The translations under genes and the position numbers were made by a program. Below, in pieces: positions 21,268 through 32,367 of a DNA stretch of 64,000 nucleotides (the stretch's first letter is position 1; the number at the start of each line of letters is the position of its first letter). The notes below the pieces were generated by a model. It had not been told where the DNA came from. It saw nothing but the letters and a program-made list of their open reading frames with translations, and ran no database searches. The stretch is from the NCBI GenBank assembly GCA_024195265.1, contig JAJLRJ010000001.1, positions 2,103,910 to 2,167,909 on the forward strand, written 5' to 3'. This DNA is from Dendrophyllia cribrosa (Eukaryota; Cnidaria; Anthozoa; Scleractinia; Dendrophylliidae).

Positions 21268-23405
21268 TTAGTTGAATGAAAAGCGTTCGTTGATTCCGTG
21301 GGGTTTGAGAGTGCCGATTTGAAAGATGATTTTTTGTTCTAGGTTTTTACGGCTTTCTGTGTTACCCTGGTGTAGGGAAAGGCCGCAGATTGTCATGTGT
21401 TGTTTAGAATGGTTAGTAAGATTAAAATGGCGCGCGACTGGTTTGGATGCGTCTTTGTCATTTTTTTCAACGTCTCGGAGATGTTCACGAAAACGGTCGC
21501 CCAGTCTCCTCCCTGTTTCGCCAATGTATATCTTTTTGCAAAAAGTACATGTAATGCAGTAGATAACATTTACGGAGGTGCATGTAAAACGATCAGTGAT
21601 TTTAATAGATCGTTTGGGTCCTGTTATTTTGTCCGCGTTGTGAATGAAAGGACAAGTGTTACATCGTGTGCGTGTGCATTTGAAAGTTCCCGGTACATCG
21701 TCAGATTTCAGTGCGCTCGTAACTAGAAAGTTGCCTATGTTTTTGTCACGTTTGAATGAAATTAGTGGGGGTTGTGAAAAAATTCTGCCAGTTTCGGGGT
21801 CGTTTTGGAGTAATTTGAAATTTTTTAAAATGATGCTTTTGACTGTGTTGTTGTGTGGGTGGAAAGTGAGGGTGAATGGAATTCTCTCGTTCTCTTCCTT
21901 CTGTGGCGTTTGTAGTGCTGACTGTCTGTCGATCTGTTGTGCACGTTGTTGGCCCGTATTAACAACAGAGTCAGGGTACCCACGTTTCTTGAAAAACTGG
22001 CACATTTCTTCTGATTTGTTGGAAAAATCAGAGTCATCACTACATAGACGTCGAAGTCTGAGAAATTGAGAATACGGAATGGCGTTTTTAACGTGCGATG
22101 GATGTGAGGATGAATGTAACAGATAACTGTGGGAATCTGTAGGTTTGTAGTGCACACTTGTGGATAAACTGTTACCGTTGATTGAAATATTAATGTCAAG
22201 AAAAGCGACTGAGGTTTCGGAAATTTCCCAGGTATATTTTAGAGCTGGATGAAAAGTATTGACAGAAGTTATGAATTGATTAAGTTCCTCTTTACTGGAA
22301 GAGGTAGCGCCAATGCAATCATCGATGTAACGGCCGTAGAGTTCGGGTTTGGTTCCGTGGTACTGATTAAAAAATTTGTCTTCGATGTGGCCTACAAAAA
22401 GGTTAGCGTAGCTTGGTCCCATTTTGGTGCCCATGGCGACTCCATTTACTTGTTTGTAGTAGTTTTGGGAAAATGAAAAACAGTTAAGTGTCAAAACTAA
22501 TTCGGCTAAGCGGAGCAGTGTTTCTGAGCTTGGGTTTTGAATGGAGCGCTGGTCGAAAAAATATTTTAGTGCTTGAAGTCCTTCGTCATTGGGGATGACG
22601 GTATATAAAGAGGTAATGTCCATAGTGAAAATTAATTTGTTTTCGCTGGCAAAACTGAAATCCCGGAAAATTTCGAGTGCGTGATTGGTGTCCTTAATGT
22701 ACGAGGGTAGTGATTTGACAATGGGGGCCATGATTTTGTCTAAATAGCTAGAAATTAGTTCGGTAGGACAGCTACAAGCGGAAACAATGGGTCGGCCCGG
22801 ATTGTTTGGTTTATGAATTTTAGGTTTGAAATAAACGCGTGAGGTTCTAGGAGTAGTGATGATGAGATTGTTGGCGGTAACTGGTAATTGTTGTTTAGTA
22901 ATGAGGTCTTGGATAGTTTCTTTGACAATTTTTTGGTTGGTAGAAGTGAGATCTTTATCAACTTTGGCATAGAAAGCGGTGTCAGAAAGTTGCCGAAAAG
23001 CCTCTTGTCGGTAAAGGTCGGTCCGCCAAACAACTACCGCCCCGCCTTTGTCGGCCGCTTTGATAACAATGTCGCGTCGTTTGCTAAGACTTTTGAGCGC
23101 TGCCCATTCTCCTGTTGAAAGGTTGGAAATTTTGGTGTGGCGGTTAAATTTAAGTTTTTGGACATCGTGACGACATTTTTTGACGAAAAAATCTAGAGAA
23201 GAAAACTGGCCCTCTGGGGGAGTCCATTTTGATTTGCGAACGTTGAGTGCTTCAAAAACATCTTTTTCCGAGGTGTTAGAATTGTCTTCTTTGTCGTGGA
23301 AAAAAGCTCTTAATTGCACGCGGCGAAGGAATTTTTCAACATCTTGTTTGACTGAAAATTCGTCGGTTTGTTTCGCTATAGGAACAAAGTTTAAACCTTT
23401 ACTAA
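21268..23405 (-). CDS. Penelope-like reverse transcriptase/GIY-YIG endonuclease, 5'-truncated copy (minus)
   Basis: About 712 codons, identical over its length to the plus-strand copy. Reverse transcriptase core: GVAMGTKMGPSYANLF, then YIDD as the active-site box. C-terminal part: a Cys-rich CTRTRCNTCPF motif, then a GIY-YIG endonuclease (KIYIGETGRRLGDRFREH). Transcribed minus, that is, in the same direction as INPP5F lying just upstream. The start codon in frame is a chance ATG created at the truncation joint, so the natural N-terminus is missing. Confidence 0.85.
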
Positions 23406-23407
23406 TC

Positions 23408-25669
23408 AAGACCCAAAAACTTGAACAGTTAATAGGTCCTCAATTATCCGGCGACCATTCATTCGATAGTCACAATGGCGTCGTTACCATTCCGGAAAAT
23501 TTGCCGCTTTCTAACCCAGAGAGGTCCGTTCTTAGTAAAGGTTTAAACTTTGTTCCTATAGCGAAACAAACCGACGAATTTTCAGTCAAACAAGATGTTG
23601 AAAAATTCCTTCGCCGCGTGCAATTAAGAGCTTTTTTCCACGACAAAGAAGACAATTCTAACACCTCGGAAAAAGATGTTTTTGAAGCACTCAACGTTCG
23701 CAAATCAAAATGGACTCCCCCAGAGGGCCAGTTTTCTTCTCTAGATTTTTTCGTCAAAAAATGTCGTCACGATGTCCAAAAACTTAAATTTAACCGCCAC
23801 ACCAAAATTTCCAACCTTTCAACAGGAGAATGGGCAGCGCTCAAAAGTCTTAGCAAACGACGCGACATTGTTATCAAAGCGGCCGACAAAGGCGGGGCGG
23901 TAGTTGTTTGGCGGACCGACCTTTACCGACAAGAGGCTTTTCGGCAACTTTCTGACACCGCTTTCTATGCCAAAGTTGATAAAGATCTCACTTCTACCAA
24001 CCAAAAAATTGTCAAAGAAACTATCCAAGACCTCATTACTAAACAACAATTACCAGTTACCGCCAACAATCTCATCATCACTACTCCTAGAACCTCACGC
24101 GTTTATTTCAAACCTAAAATTCATAAACCAAACAATCCGGGCCGACCCATTGTTTCCGCTTGTAGCTGTCCTACCGAACTAATTTCTAGCTATTTAGACA
24201 AAATCATGGCCCCCATTGTCAAATCACTACCCTCGTACATTAAGGACACCAATCACGCACTCGAAATTTTCCGGGATTTCAGTTTTGCCAGCGAAAACAA
24301 ATTAATTTTCACTATGGACATTACCTCTTTATATACCGTCATCCCCAATGACGAAGGACTTCAAGCACTAAAATATTTTTTCGACCAGCGCTCCATTCAA
24401 AACCCAAGCTCAGAAACACTGCTCCGCTTAGCCGAATTAGTTTTGACACTTAACTGTTTTTCATTTTCCCAAAACTACTACAAACAAGTAAATGGAGTCG
24501 CCATGGGCACCAAAATGGGACCAAGCTACGCTAACCTTTTTGTAGGCCACATCGAAGACAAATTTTTTAATCAGTACCACGGAACCAAACCCGAACTCTA
24601 CGGCCGTTACATCGATGATTGCATTGGCGCTACCTCTTCCAGTAAAGAGGAACTTAATCAATTCATAACTTCTGTCAATACTTTTCATCCAGCTCTAAAA
24701 TATACCTGGGAAATTTCCGAAACCTCAGTCGCTTTTCTTGACATTAATATTTCAATCAACGGTAACAGTTTATCCACAAGTGTGCACTACAAACCTACAG
24801 ATTCCCACAGTTATCTGTTACATTCATCCTCACATCCATCGCACGTTAAAAACGCCATTCCGTATTCTCAATTTCTCAGACTTCGACGTCTATGTAGTGA
24901 TGACTCTGATTTTTCCAACAAATCAGAAGAAATGTGCCAGTTTTTCAAGAAACGTGGGTACCCTGACTCTGTTGTTAATACGGGCCAACAACGTGCACAA
25001 CAGATCGACAGACAGTCAGCACTACAAACGCCACAGAAGGAAGAGAACGAGAGAATTCCATTCACCCTCACTTTCCACCCACACAACAACACAGTCAAAA
25101 GCATCATTTTAAAAAATTTCAAATTACTCCAAAACGACCCCGAAACTGGCAGAATTTTTTCACAACCCCCACTAATTTCATTCAAACGTGACAAAAACAT
25201 AGGCAACTTTCTAGTTACGAGCGCACTGAAATCTGACGATGTACCGGGAACTTTCAAATGCACACGCACACGATGTAACACTTGTCCTTTCATTCACAAC
25301 GCGGACAAAATAACAGGACCCAAACGATCTATTAAAATCACTGATCGTTTTACATGCACCTCCGTAAATGTTATCTACTGCATTACATGTACTTTTTGCA
25401 AAAAGATATACATTGGCGAAACAGGGAGGAGACTGGGCGACCGTTTTCGTGAACATCTCCGAGACGTTGAAAAAAATGACAAAGACGCATCCAAACCAGT
25501 CGCGCGCCATTTTAATCTTACTAACCATTCTAAACAACACATGACAATCTGCGGCCTTTCCCTACACCAGGGTAACACAGAAAGCCGTAAAAACCTAGAA
25601 CAAAAAATCATCTTTCAAATCGGCACTCTCAAACCCCACGGAATCAACGAACGCTTTTCATTCAACTAA
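23408..25669 (+). CDS. Penelope-like reverse transcriptase/GIY-YIG endonuclease, 5'-truncated copy (plus)
   Basis: The open frame continues upstream to 23180, but those first 76 codons are the antisense of the minus copy; real element sequence starts at the joint near 23408 (KTQKLEQLIG). Landmarks are the SKGLNFVP-type N-terminal motif, DKGGAVVVW, PKIHKPNNPGRPIV, the YIDD box (24608-24619), the Cys motif near 25260, and GIY-YIG beginning KIYIG at 25403 with the catalytic-type Arg and Glu in RFREH. The endonuclease plus the Cys motif place it with Poseidon/Neptune-type Penelope elements. The protein would copy RNA at nicked target sites. It lacks its natural start, so it is probably dead, despite an uninterrupted frame. 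Confidence 0.87.
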   Translation, partial: KTQKLEQLIGPQLSGDHSFDSHNGVVTIPENLPLSNPERSVLSKGLNFVPIAKQTDEFSVKQDVEKFLRRVQLRAFFHDKEDNSNTSEKDVFEALNVRKSKWTPPEGQFSSLDFFVKKCRHDVQKLKFNRHTKISNLSTGEWAALKSLSKRRDIVIKAADKGGAVVVWRTDLYRQEAFRQLSDTAFYAKVDKDLTSTNQKIVKETIQDLITKQQLPVTANNLIITTPRTSRVYFKPKIHKPNNPGRPIVSACSCPTELISSYLDKIMAPIVKSLPSYIKDTNHALEIFRDFSFASENKLIFTMDITSLYTVIPNDEGLQALKYFFDQRSIQNPSSETLLRLAELVLTLNCFSFSQNYYKQVNGVAMGTKMGPSYANLFVGHIEDKFFNQYHGTKPELYGRYIDDCIGATSSSKEELNQFITSVNTFHPALKYTWEISETSVAFLDINISINGNSLSTSVHYKPTDSHSYLLHSSSHPSHVKNAIPYSQFLRLRRLCSDDSDFSNKSEEMCQFFKKRGYPDSVVNTGQQRAQQIDRQSALQTPQKEENERIPFTLTFHPHNNTVKSIILKNFKLLQNDPETGRIFSQPPLISFKRDKNIGNFLVTSALKSDDVPGTFKCTRTRCNTCPFIHNADKITGPKRSIKITDRFTCTSVNVIYCITCTFCKKIYIGETGRRLGDRFREHLRDVEKNDKDASKPVARHFNLTNHSKQHMTICGLSLHQGNTESRKNLEQKIIFQIGTLKPHGINERFSFN

Positions 25670-25759
25670 TCTACATTTGTTTTTCACGTCACCAAATTTC
25701 CACCAATAGCGTAGCTCCACCGCTTACTATATAAAACCACACACTACCCACAATTCCTT

Positions 25760-25808
25760 GATTCGCTCCGACGAAGGGCTAGAGCTCGAAACGTCAGCTA
25801 TTTGAATC
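25760..25808 (+). ncRNA. Hammerhead-ribozyme-like motif, plus copy
   Basis: Located 91 bp after the RT stop. Stem I: GATTC and GCT (25760-25767) pair with AGC (25796-25798) and GAATC (25804-25808) around an internal TATTT bulge. The core is CCGACGA (25768-25774), then stem II GGGC/GCTC with a TAGA loop, then GAAAC and GTC. Penelope-like elements are known to carry hammerhead motifs in their terminal repeats. The core has C where the canonical CUGANGA has U (position 4), and stem III has no loop, so single-unit cleavage may be weak or absent. Confidence 0.62.
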
Positions 25809-25882
25809 TTTTTACGGTGGTCAATTTACCTTATCGACTCAGTCGATAAAACTAAATTCTATCCAGACTAAGGCCCCTTGCA

Positions 25883-27179
25883 TCATAATTCAATAATTTT
25901 AGTGCGGCACTTTCTTCTCAACTGTTTCTGCTCACTGTTGGGTTCACTGTGCAAACTCGGTCGTTTAGGGCTCATGCGCGGTGACCTTGAGCGAACTTGC
26001 TGAGAAAACGAAGAGAGCTTACTGCGCAGTTCTGGAATAAGGGTACGTCCACGCGCCTGCGCAGTGGCGAAGAATTTCAAACCCCGGTTTCCGGGAAACC
26101 GAGCTCCAAATCGTCTTCTCTCTGGGCTTTTATCGCCATTATTCTCGCTTTCCAAAGACGCCATTGTTCCTAATTCCACACTTGAATGACTAACTCTCAT
26201 AGTTGCAGTTGTACCGTGAAAGCTTATCTGATGATCTTGGCTGTTGTCTTTGAAGTTAACACTGAGTTCTTTAGATTTAATTTCTCCGTTTCCCTGTTTT
26301 GGGAGCAAATTGATTTCGTTTTCTTTAGCGTTAGACTCAGAGCCGTCACCCTGCTGTTCTGAGTCCTTCGCCTGTGAGTCGCCAGGTGTTTTTCGATCAC
26401 TACTGATATCAACTTGTTCATTCTGGTTTCCCTCATTTTTATTCACATTTACTTCATCCTTTTCTGTTGTCTTAGACATCGTATCGCGTACCTGGTTGTA
26501 ATCTTCACTCGTCTGCCCTAATTTATTAGAATCAGAGTCTGAAAAAGACGTTTTCTCCGAGACAACTCCTTGCTCTTCCACGTTCGCTTCACGGTCGGTA
26601 CTTCCCTTTACTTCATCGGACGCCTCTTCGGCATCATCCCCAACAACAAAACCACATTCCTTGGAAGTTTCACCTTCATCAGAAACGCCTTTTGTTTGAA
26701 GTTCTTTTTGTGTCGGACCAAATTCAATGTTTTCATTTTCTAGTTTATCACTCTTACTATTACCCCCTGACAGAATGTCTCCTTCATTTTCTGGAGCTCC
26801 ATTTGCGACTGTCTCCCCGTCATCCCTTCCCTGAGCAGAATTATCGATCGATGGGTCATACAGTTCCATTTCATCAGTCCCCCCAGAGTCATCATCATCG
26901 ACCTCACTCCCTGAGCTGCCAGAACAACTCTGCGGAGCACTGGTGCTAGAAATTTCAAACCCGTTGGAATCTTCCAGGCGTCTCTTGGCGAGGCATGAGT
27001 CCGAGAAAGACGAGTGGAGCGCGCCGAGTTTGGTGCGGTGCATGGATGCGACGGATAAGTCGTCCACAGTGCGATCAGTTGCGGACTTGCTCTTGGACAG
27101 GAAGGTGGGCTTGGACCAGCCGCTGAGGCGGTATTTGGACGAGATTTGAATCACACTGGGAGGAGGTTTGCTTTTCCTT
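25883..27179 (-). CDS. INPP5F: INPP5F exon 24, disordered C-terminal tail (residues 739-1170)
   Basis: The frame continues upstream to an ATG at 27229 with a seemingly hydrophobic start, but that stretch is the pyrimidine tract of the intron (tttctcttgttatacag|AAGG), so the exon begins at 27179. It encodes 432 aa: RRKSKPPPSV joint, a long low-complexity region rich in S, D, E and K, a basic SPERRRFGARFPGNRG block, Ser-Pro motifs, and the end QKQLRRKCRTKIIEL. The last 14 residues align with human ELKKMFIQCQTRIIQI, which fixes the exon to this gene. The Penelope insertion lies 11 bp beyond the stop. Confidence 0.93.
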
Positions 27180-30100
27180 CTGTATAACAAGAGAAAACAA
27201 CATAAATATAACCGCAAAACAATAACCATCCACCTCTCCGCTGCCGTTTCTCACGCTGAGTTAACTTTCTAAAACCTCAGTGCTCGTTATCAGTTAAAAA
27301 ATCCACAAATCCACTGGTGTCTAGAAAATAAAACTACCTTCCTCCATGCATTTCCTATTTCGGAAATATAAAACTCTTTGGGGCGATGCTTTAAACGAAT
27401 TAGTCTTCGACTGCCTCTACATCTCGATAGAGACAGTGACTACATGTATTTAGTAATTTTTATGTACATACTTCAATTAGCATATATTAGTTTAGTAGTA
27501 TACACGACCCCACAAGCTTTTTAGCTTTAACTCTTATCGTGTAAAATAAAGGTTTTTAATGTTTTTTTTTTTTGTTAAAGGCGCGGTTCAAACGTCGAAC
27601 TTCACATGGCCGAATCTACTGTAATGCAAATGGCAAGAACAATAGATTTTGCTCATTTGCATTTGATTCGGCACATGTTAAGTTTGACGTTTGAACCGGG
27701 CCATAGACCTGATTCAAGCGCATTAAATGGAACTCTAAACCTTTATTTAAGCGGTTCAGTTTAAAGTAGACAATATTTTTTTTCTGTACTACATGCCATT
27801 CTGACAACTTTGGAACCTTTTTAAAGCAATGGGTCAAGACGCTGTACACGAACACTGAAAGCTCTGTTTTACATAATGGATATACAACAGACTACTTTAA
27901 ACTATCGAGGGGAGTAAGACAGGGGTGCCCCCTCTCCCCTTACCTTTTTATCTTAGGGGTAGAAATCTTAGCAGCTAAGGTTAGACAAGACTGCACTATA
28001 CAAGGAATCAAATTATTTTCAACGGAGCATAAGATTGGACAATTTGCTGATGACACTACACTTTTTATAGGAAATTTAACCTCAGTCGAAAATTCAATTA
28101 AACTTGTAGAACAATTCGGTGATATTTCAGGTCTAAAACTCAACGTGGAAAAGACCAAAGCAATATGGTTAGGCTCCTGGAGATTTAACGACTCCAAACC
28201 TTTTGGCTTAAAGTGGACCAAGGAACCTGTGAGAGTACTAGGAACGTTTATTACTCATGCGCATAGCGCGCATGAGGTAAGGTTCCGGCTTCGTTTTTCT
28301 TGGTCATTTTTTTTTCTTGGTGTCACATTTGTGCATGCAAATTTATGCACGCATATATTATTACTAACCGGGTCGTCAGGTTACATACAAATTCTACAAA
28401 AATGGCTGCCGCGCTCGGCATGTGCTTGGTTTTCAAAACCATAGTTTTGTCTTATCGGAGTAATAACACATTAAAATATTCAAAATGGAAAGAGAAGGCT
28501 TTAAAGAATACTCAGAAGCCGCTGTTGTGAAGAAAAAGGAGAGCTTAAGCGACGAAATCTTGCTTCGAGTAACTTCATACATTTTTCTCAATGCGGGGCT
28601 GTTTCTTTCGAAGAAGCGAAGGTTTAAAGAATTATCAAGCAGCCGAGTCAAGCCGAGGTACTTTACCGTAAAATAAGTTAGATTTTACGATGAGAATTTA
28701 TGTTGATATCAATTTGTGATTGACTTTTTGTTTGTGTTCTCGTTAGTTTTGGAGTAATATTTATATAAAAACGTACTCAAATTCAGTCGTAATAATATCA
28801 TATGTAAACAAAACAAGACTGAAATTCATAGTTCTTACTTCACACGCGTCGCCTCGCTAAAATTAAAAAAAAATAGCCCGGTCGTTTACTGATTTCATTG
28901 CTTTTAAAAGTAGTCTTTTCAAATGCAACGGAAAGAAGTCATGGTTTGGGAAATAAAAGATGAACGTGTATTTAATCGGGAATCAATAAATTAAATATTT
29001 AAAGCAAGTACAGTTGTGCGATCTTATATTACAGACGGTCGCGTAATACTGTTTTTGAGAATTGCTAAAATTGAAAAATAGCCCAGTCGTTTACTGATTT
29101 CATTGCTTTTAAAAGTAGTCTTTTCAAATATAACAGAAAGAAGTCGCTGTTTGGGAAATATTAGACGAGTGTGGATTTGATCAGGAATCAATAAATTAAA
29201 TATTCACTGCGAGTACAGAAAACGTGTCTTCACGTGTTTTTGAGTGTGTCACGCAAAATTCGTTGAGGGGGAAGGGGTGCGTGACCCTTTTAAAATAAAC
29301 CGTAAAACTTTGTTATGCAAGCGCATGAGTACAGGATACCAGTGTAGCCTCTTGTTTCTTATAACATCAAAGAAAATAACAAGAAAAATGAAGAAATGAA
29401 AATAGATAATATGATTACAAAACTTGATATTTGGCGGGCACGCAATCTTTCTCTACTTGGAAAGTGCCTCATTGTGAAATGTTTGGGCATTGCACACCTG
29501 GTATACTCCGCTTTGATGCTAGTCATTCCTAATACCTATATTGCTATAATTAAAAACTCTGTTTCAATTTTATTTGGAACAAAAAACAGGATAAAATTAA
29601 AAGAGATGTCATGTACCAAGATTATAGCAATGGTGGCTTGCGTGCTTCCAATGATGAAGTTTTATTTAAATCATTACTTTTGGCATGGATCTCTAGATTT
29701 GTGATCAGGGACCCATATTTTTCAGAAACTTGGAAATCAATTCCAAACTATTTCTTTGGAAAATATGGTGGTCTTAATTTCCTACTTCGCTGCAATTATC
29801 ACAAGAAATTCTTAGAAGAATCAAATTCGAATTTTCTTGAATTAAGAACATTGTACGGACTACACGACGAGTCAGATGTGTTTTTGTTTAACAACAAGCA
29901 CATTCTAATTGATGGAAACTCAATTTTTTACTCTAAATGGTTAGAAAAGGGAATTGTTTCAATACAGGACATCTTAGACCACAGAGGAAAACTGTTTTCC
30001 TTCCATGAATTCCAGAAAAAATATGGCGTTAAATGTAACTTCTTGAATTACTTACAAGTTCTCTCAGCGATTCCCAAATACTTACTCGAGAAGGCGAGAA

Positions 30101-32320
30101 ATCTACCTCTGATTGACAAACGTAATATACTGAATAGCACTATCTACCAGCTTTCTCCTTCTATTACTATAGACCTTGCAAAAATGAACTGCAAGGACTA
30201 CTATTGGTTGTTCATAAATGCAGGCAAAATCGAACCTACGGGTCCAAAGAAATGGCAAAAGCACCTCGATCTAAACAACTTTAATTGGAAACAGGCTTTT
30301 ACCCAGATAAGCTGAACTTGTAAAGAGAATAAACTAAGAGAATTCAATTTCAAATTATTCCATAGGATAATAGTCACCAGAAAAGGGTTGCACACCTATG
30401 GTATTGAAATAAACAGTAAATGTCTTTACTGTGATGAGCCGGACTCGATATTACACTCCTATATGTAGAATGCCAACTCTCTCAGTCTTTTTTCAAAATG
30501 GTGGTAATATGGTTTAACAAAACAAATAATTCTCATTTTTCACCTACTCTGTTCGAAAAACTGTTTGGAATAATGGAATGCAGTAACAATGATCCAAAAC
30601 TATCCAAACTCAATTATTGCCTCCTCTTCGCCAAATATTTTTTGTATTGTCAGAAGTTGAATAAAAATGAATGCGACTTCGATGAGTTTATTAGAAGGTT
30701 ACTGCGCAAACTTCGTATTGAGTTCAATTGAAAATGATCTCTTAAAAGGAGAAGATGCTTCTATCTCTGATCAATATCAATGTCTTATTTATTAACTAAT
30801 GTTTGTAGTCAGTGTAATCTAATGCCAATGCTTCTTGGGTATACCCCAGCCCATCATTATCATCATTATGTAATATGTGCTTGCACCAACTTCCATGTTA
30901 TCTTCTATCTTTTACTTTTTTTGTTTGTATGTGTGTATGTATCTTTTCATTCACTGTAATTTTCTGTCATTGAGGTAATAAAGTCTTGATTAAAAAAAAA
31001 GCACATTAAATGGAACTCTAAACCTTTTTTTAAGCGGTTCAGTTTAAAGTAGATAATATTTTTTTTTCTGTACTACATGCTATTCTGACATTATTTTCAT
31101 AGCAAACAAAGTTTGCAGTTTTGTTTAAACTTTCGATTGTGTGCATGAAATCCCCAAAGTGTGGCCACTCAAATGAAAGCTCTTCAGCAGTACTTTCACT
31201 GAGACAGGTAATCGTAGTATTTACTCATCACATTCACTCCGCAAACGTTCCGACACCGTATGAATTAATGGTTAATTTATTTACCTGTCTAGTCGGCACT
31301 CGGCAACTTTCAAACCCAGTTCCAGTGTGGCTCTTGCAGTGGCAAATGCGTCCGCAATGCACAGTAGAACACCTGTGAGGGTGAAGATACCATCGTATAA
31401 CGACAAATGACTGAAGCAATTATCTTCTTGATTGAAGTAGGGCTGATTTTTTTCCCCGCTTAACATTGTCCTTCCTTCATCCTAATCTTATCATCAATAA
31501 TTATATCGTTTAGATAGCAATAGGTTTAAAATGCCAAGAGGGCAGGCGGCAAGAGGGAAAGGGGAAGCGAGGAAAGCGCGGGGGGGGGGATATAAATATG
31601 AGGGAAAACACGTTCTTATACACTTGGCTGCCAAATTCAAGCCTTATTCCCAGGTACTTAAAGCGGTGTTCAATTGTGTACCGAAAGTAATCTCGCAATT
31701 GCTTTGGTTTTGCATTACTTCGCTTTGTGATTGGCTAAAAAATCTCGCGCCACTTTCTCAACCAATGAAAAGTAAAACCAAAACCAATCGTGACCTGCTC
31801 GCACGCGTTTTCCCGCGCTTGGCGCCGACGATATGTATTTGCTACGGGTTCTGATTGGTTCATTGGATTGTCTGTGTCTGTTGTGATTGGTCAGAGTAAA
31901 AAACTTACTTCTGGCATCTTCAGCTGTTCGGTGCTGTATTGTCCTAAGGGTGTGGAAGTAACCTGAGTTACCCTGATGCCGCCGGTATAAGCGGATAAAA
32001 AGGTACTTGGTCTTAAAACCTGTTTCAAAACCTGTAAAACGGATGAAATATGCATGTTAGATGTGCATGTGCGATTTTTATTCGCGAACTCAGTAGTGAC
32101 TCGCAGAAAAAGTCGAAATGAGTGACCTTTTTTACACCGGCACTGTAATTTATTGGCGGAAATGACGGAATAAAAGTTAAGTTTAGACTAAACTATTCCA
32201 ATGGAACGCGAACAATGAAATTTGATCTCTGGCTAGTGTGGCCTTTAAAGCTGAGGAAAAAAGACAAAAAAAAAACAAGTTGCTTACGTAGGTGAAAACG
32301 ATCTGTACCTAAAACATACA

Positions 32321-32367
<47 letters not shown>

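Larger units (their letters stand above)
21005..25871. mobile_element. Penelope-like retroelement, head-to-head inverted pair, with 13-bp target duplication
   Basis: Direct repeats CTATCCAGACTAA at 21005-21017 and 25859-25871 bracket the insertion. Inside are two copies of one element in opposite orientation: arm 21077-23405 (minus) and arm 23532-25860 (plus). The arms have equal length (2,329 bp). Every frame translated in one arm is identical in the other, so they are nearly or wholly identical. The plus copy extends about 124 bp further 5' (23408-23531). The minus copy extends about 60 bp further 3' (21018-21076). Both copies are 5'-truncated. Penelope-like elements are known for inverted and partial copies made during reverse transcription. 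Confidence 0.88.
27717..31082 (+). mobile_element. 5'-truncated LINE with long flanking direct repeats (about 88 bp), intron 23
   Basis: The LINE body runs 27804-30991 and ends AATAAAGTCTTGATT plus an A tail. Segments 27717-27804 and 30992-31082 are direct copies of each other with a few mismatches (GCATTAAATGGAACTC ... ATTCTGAC). They are best read as a very long target-site duplication. The coding remnants are on the plus strand, opposite to INPP5F. The body is itself split by a 1.1-kb insertion (28253-29330). It lies in a single INPP5F intron. Confidence 0.82.

Noticed and set aside
23180..23407. First 76 codons of the plus-strand Penelope frame as its N-terminus
   Set aside because: They are the antisense of the opposite arm and end at the truncation joint.
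27180..27229. Hydrophobic N-terminus of the 448-codon frame as a signal anchor
   Set aside because: The sequence is an intron pyrimidine tract ending TATACAG, and the downstream frame joins exon 23 in phase.
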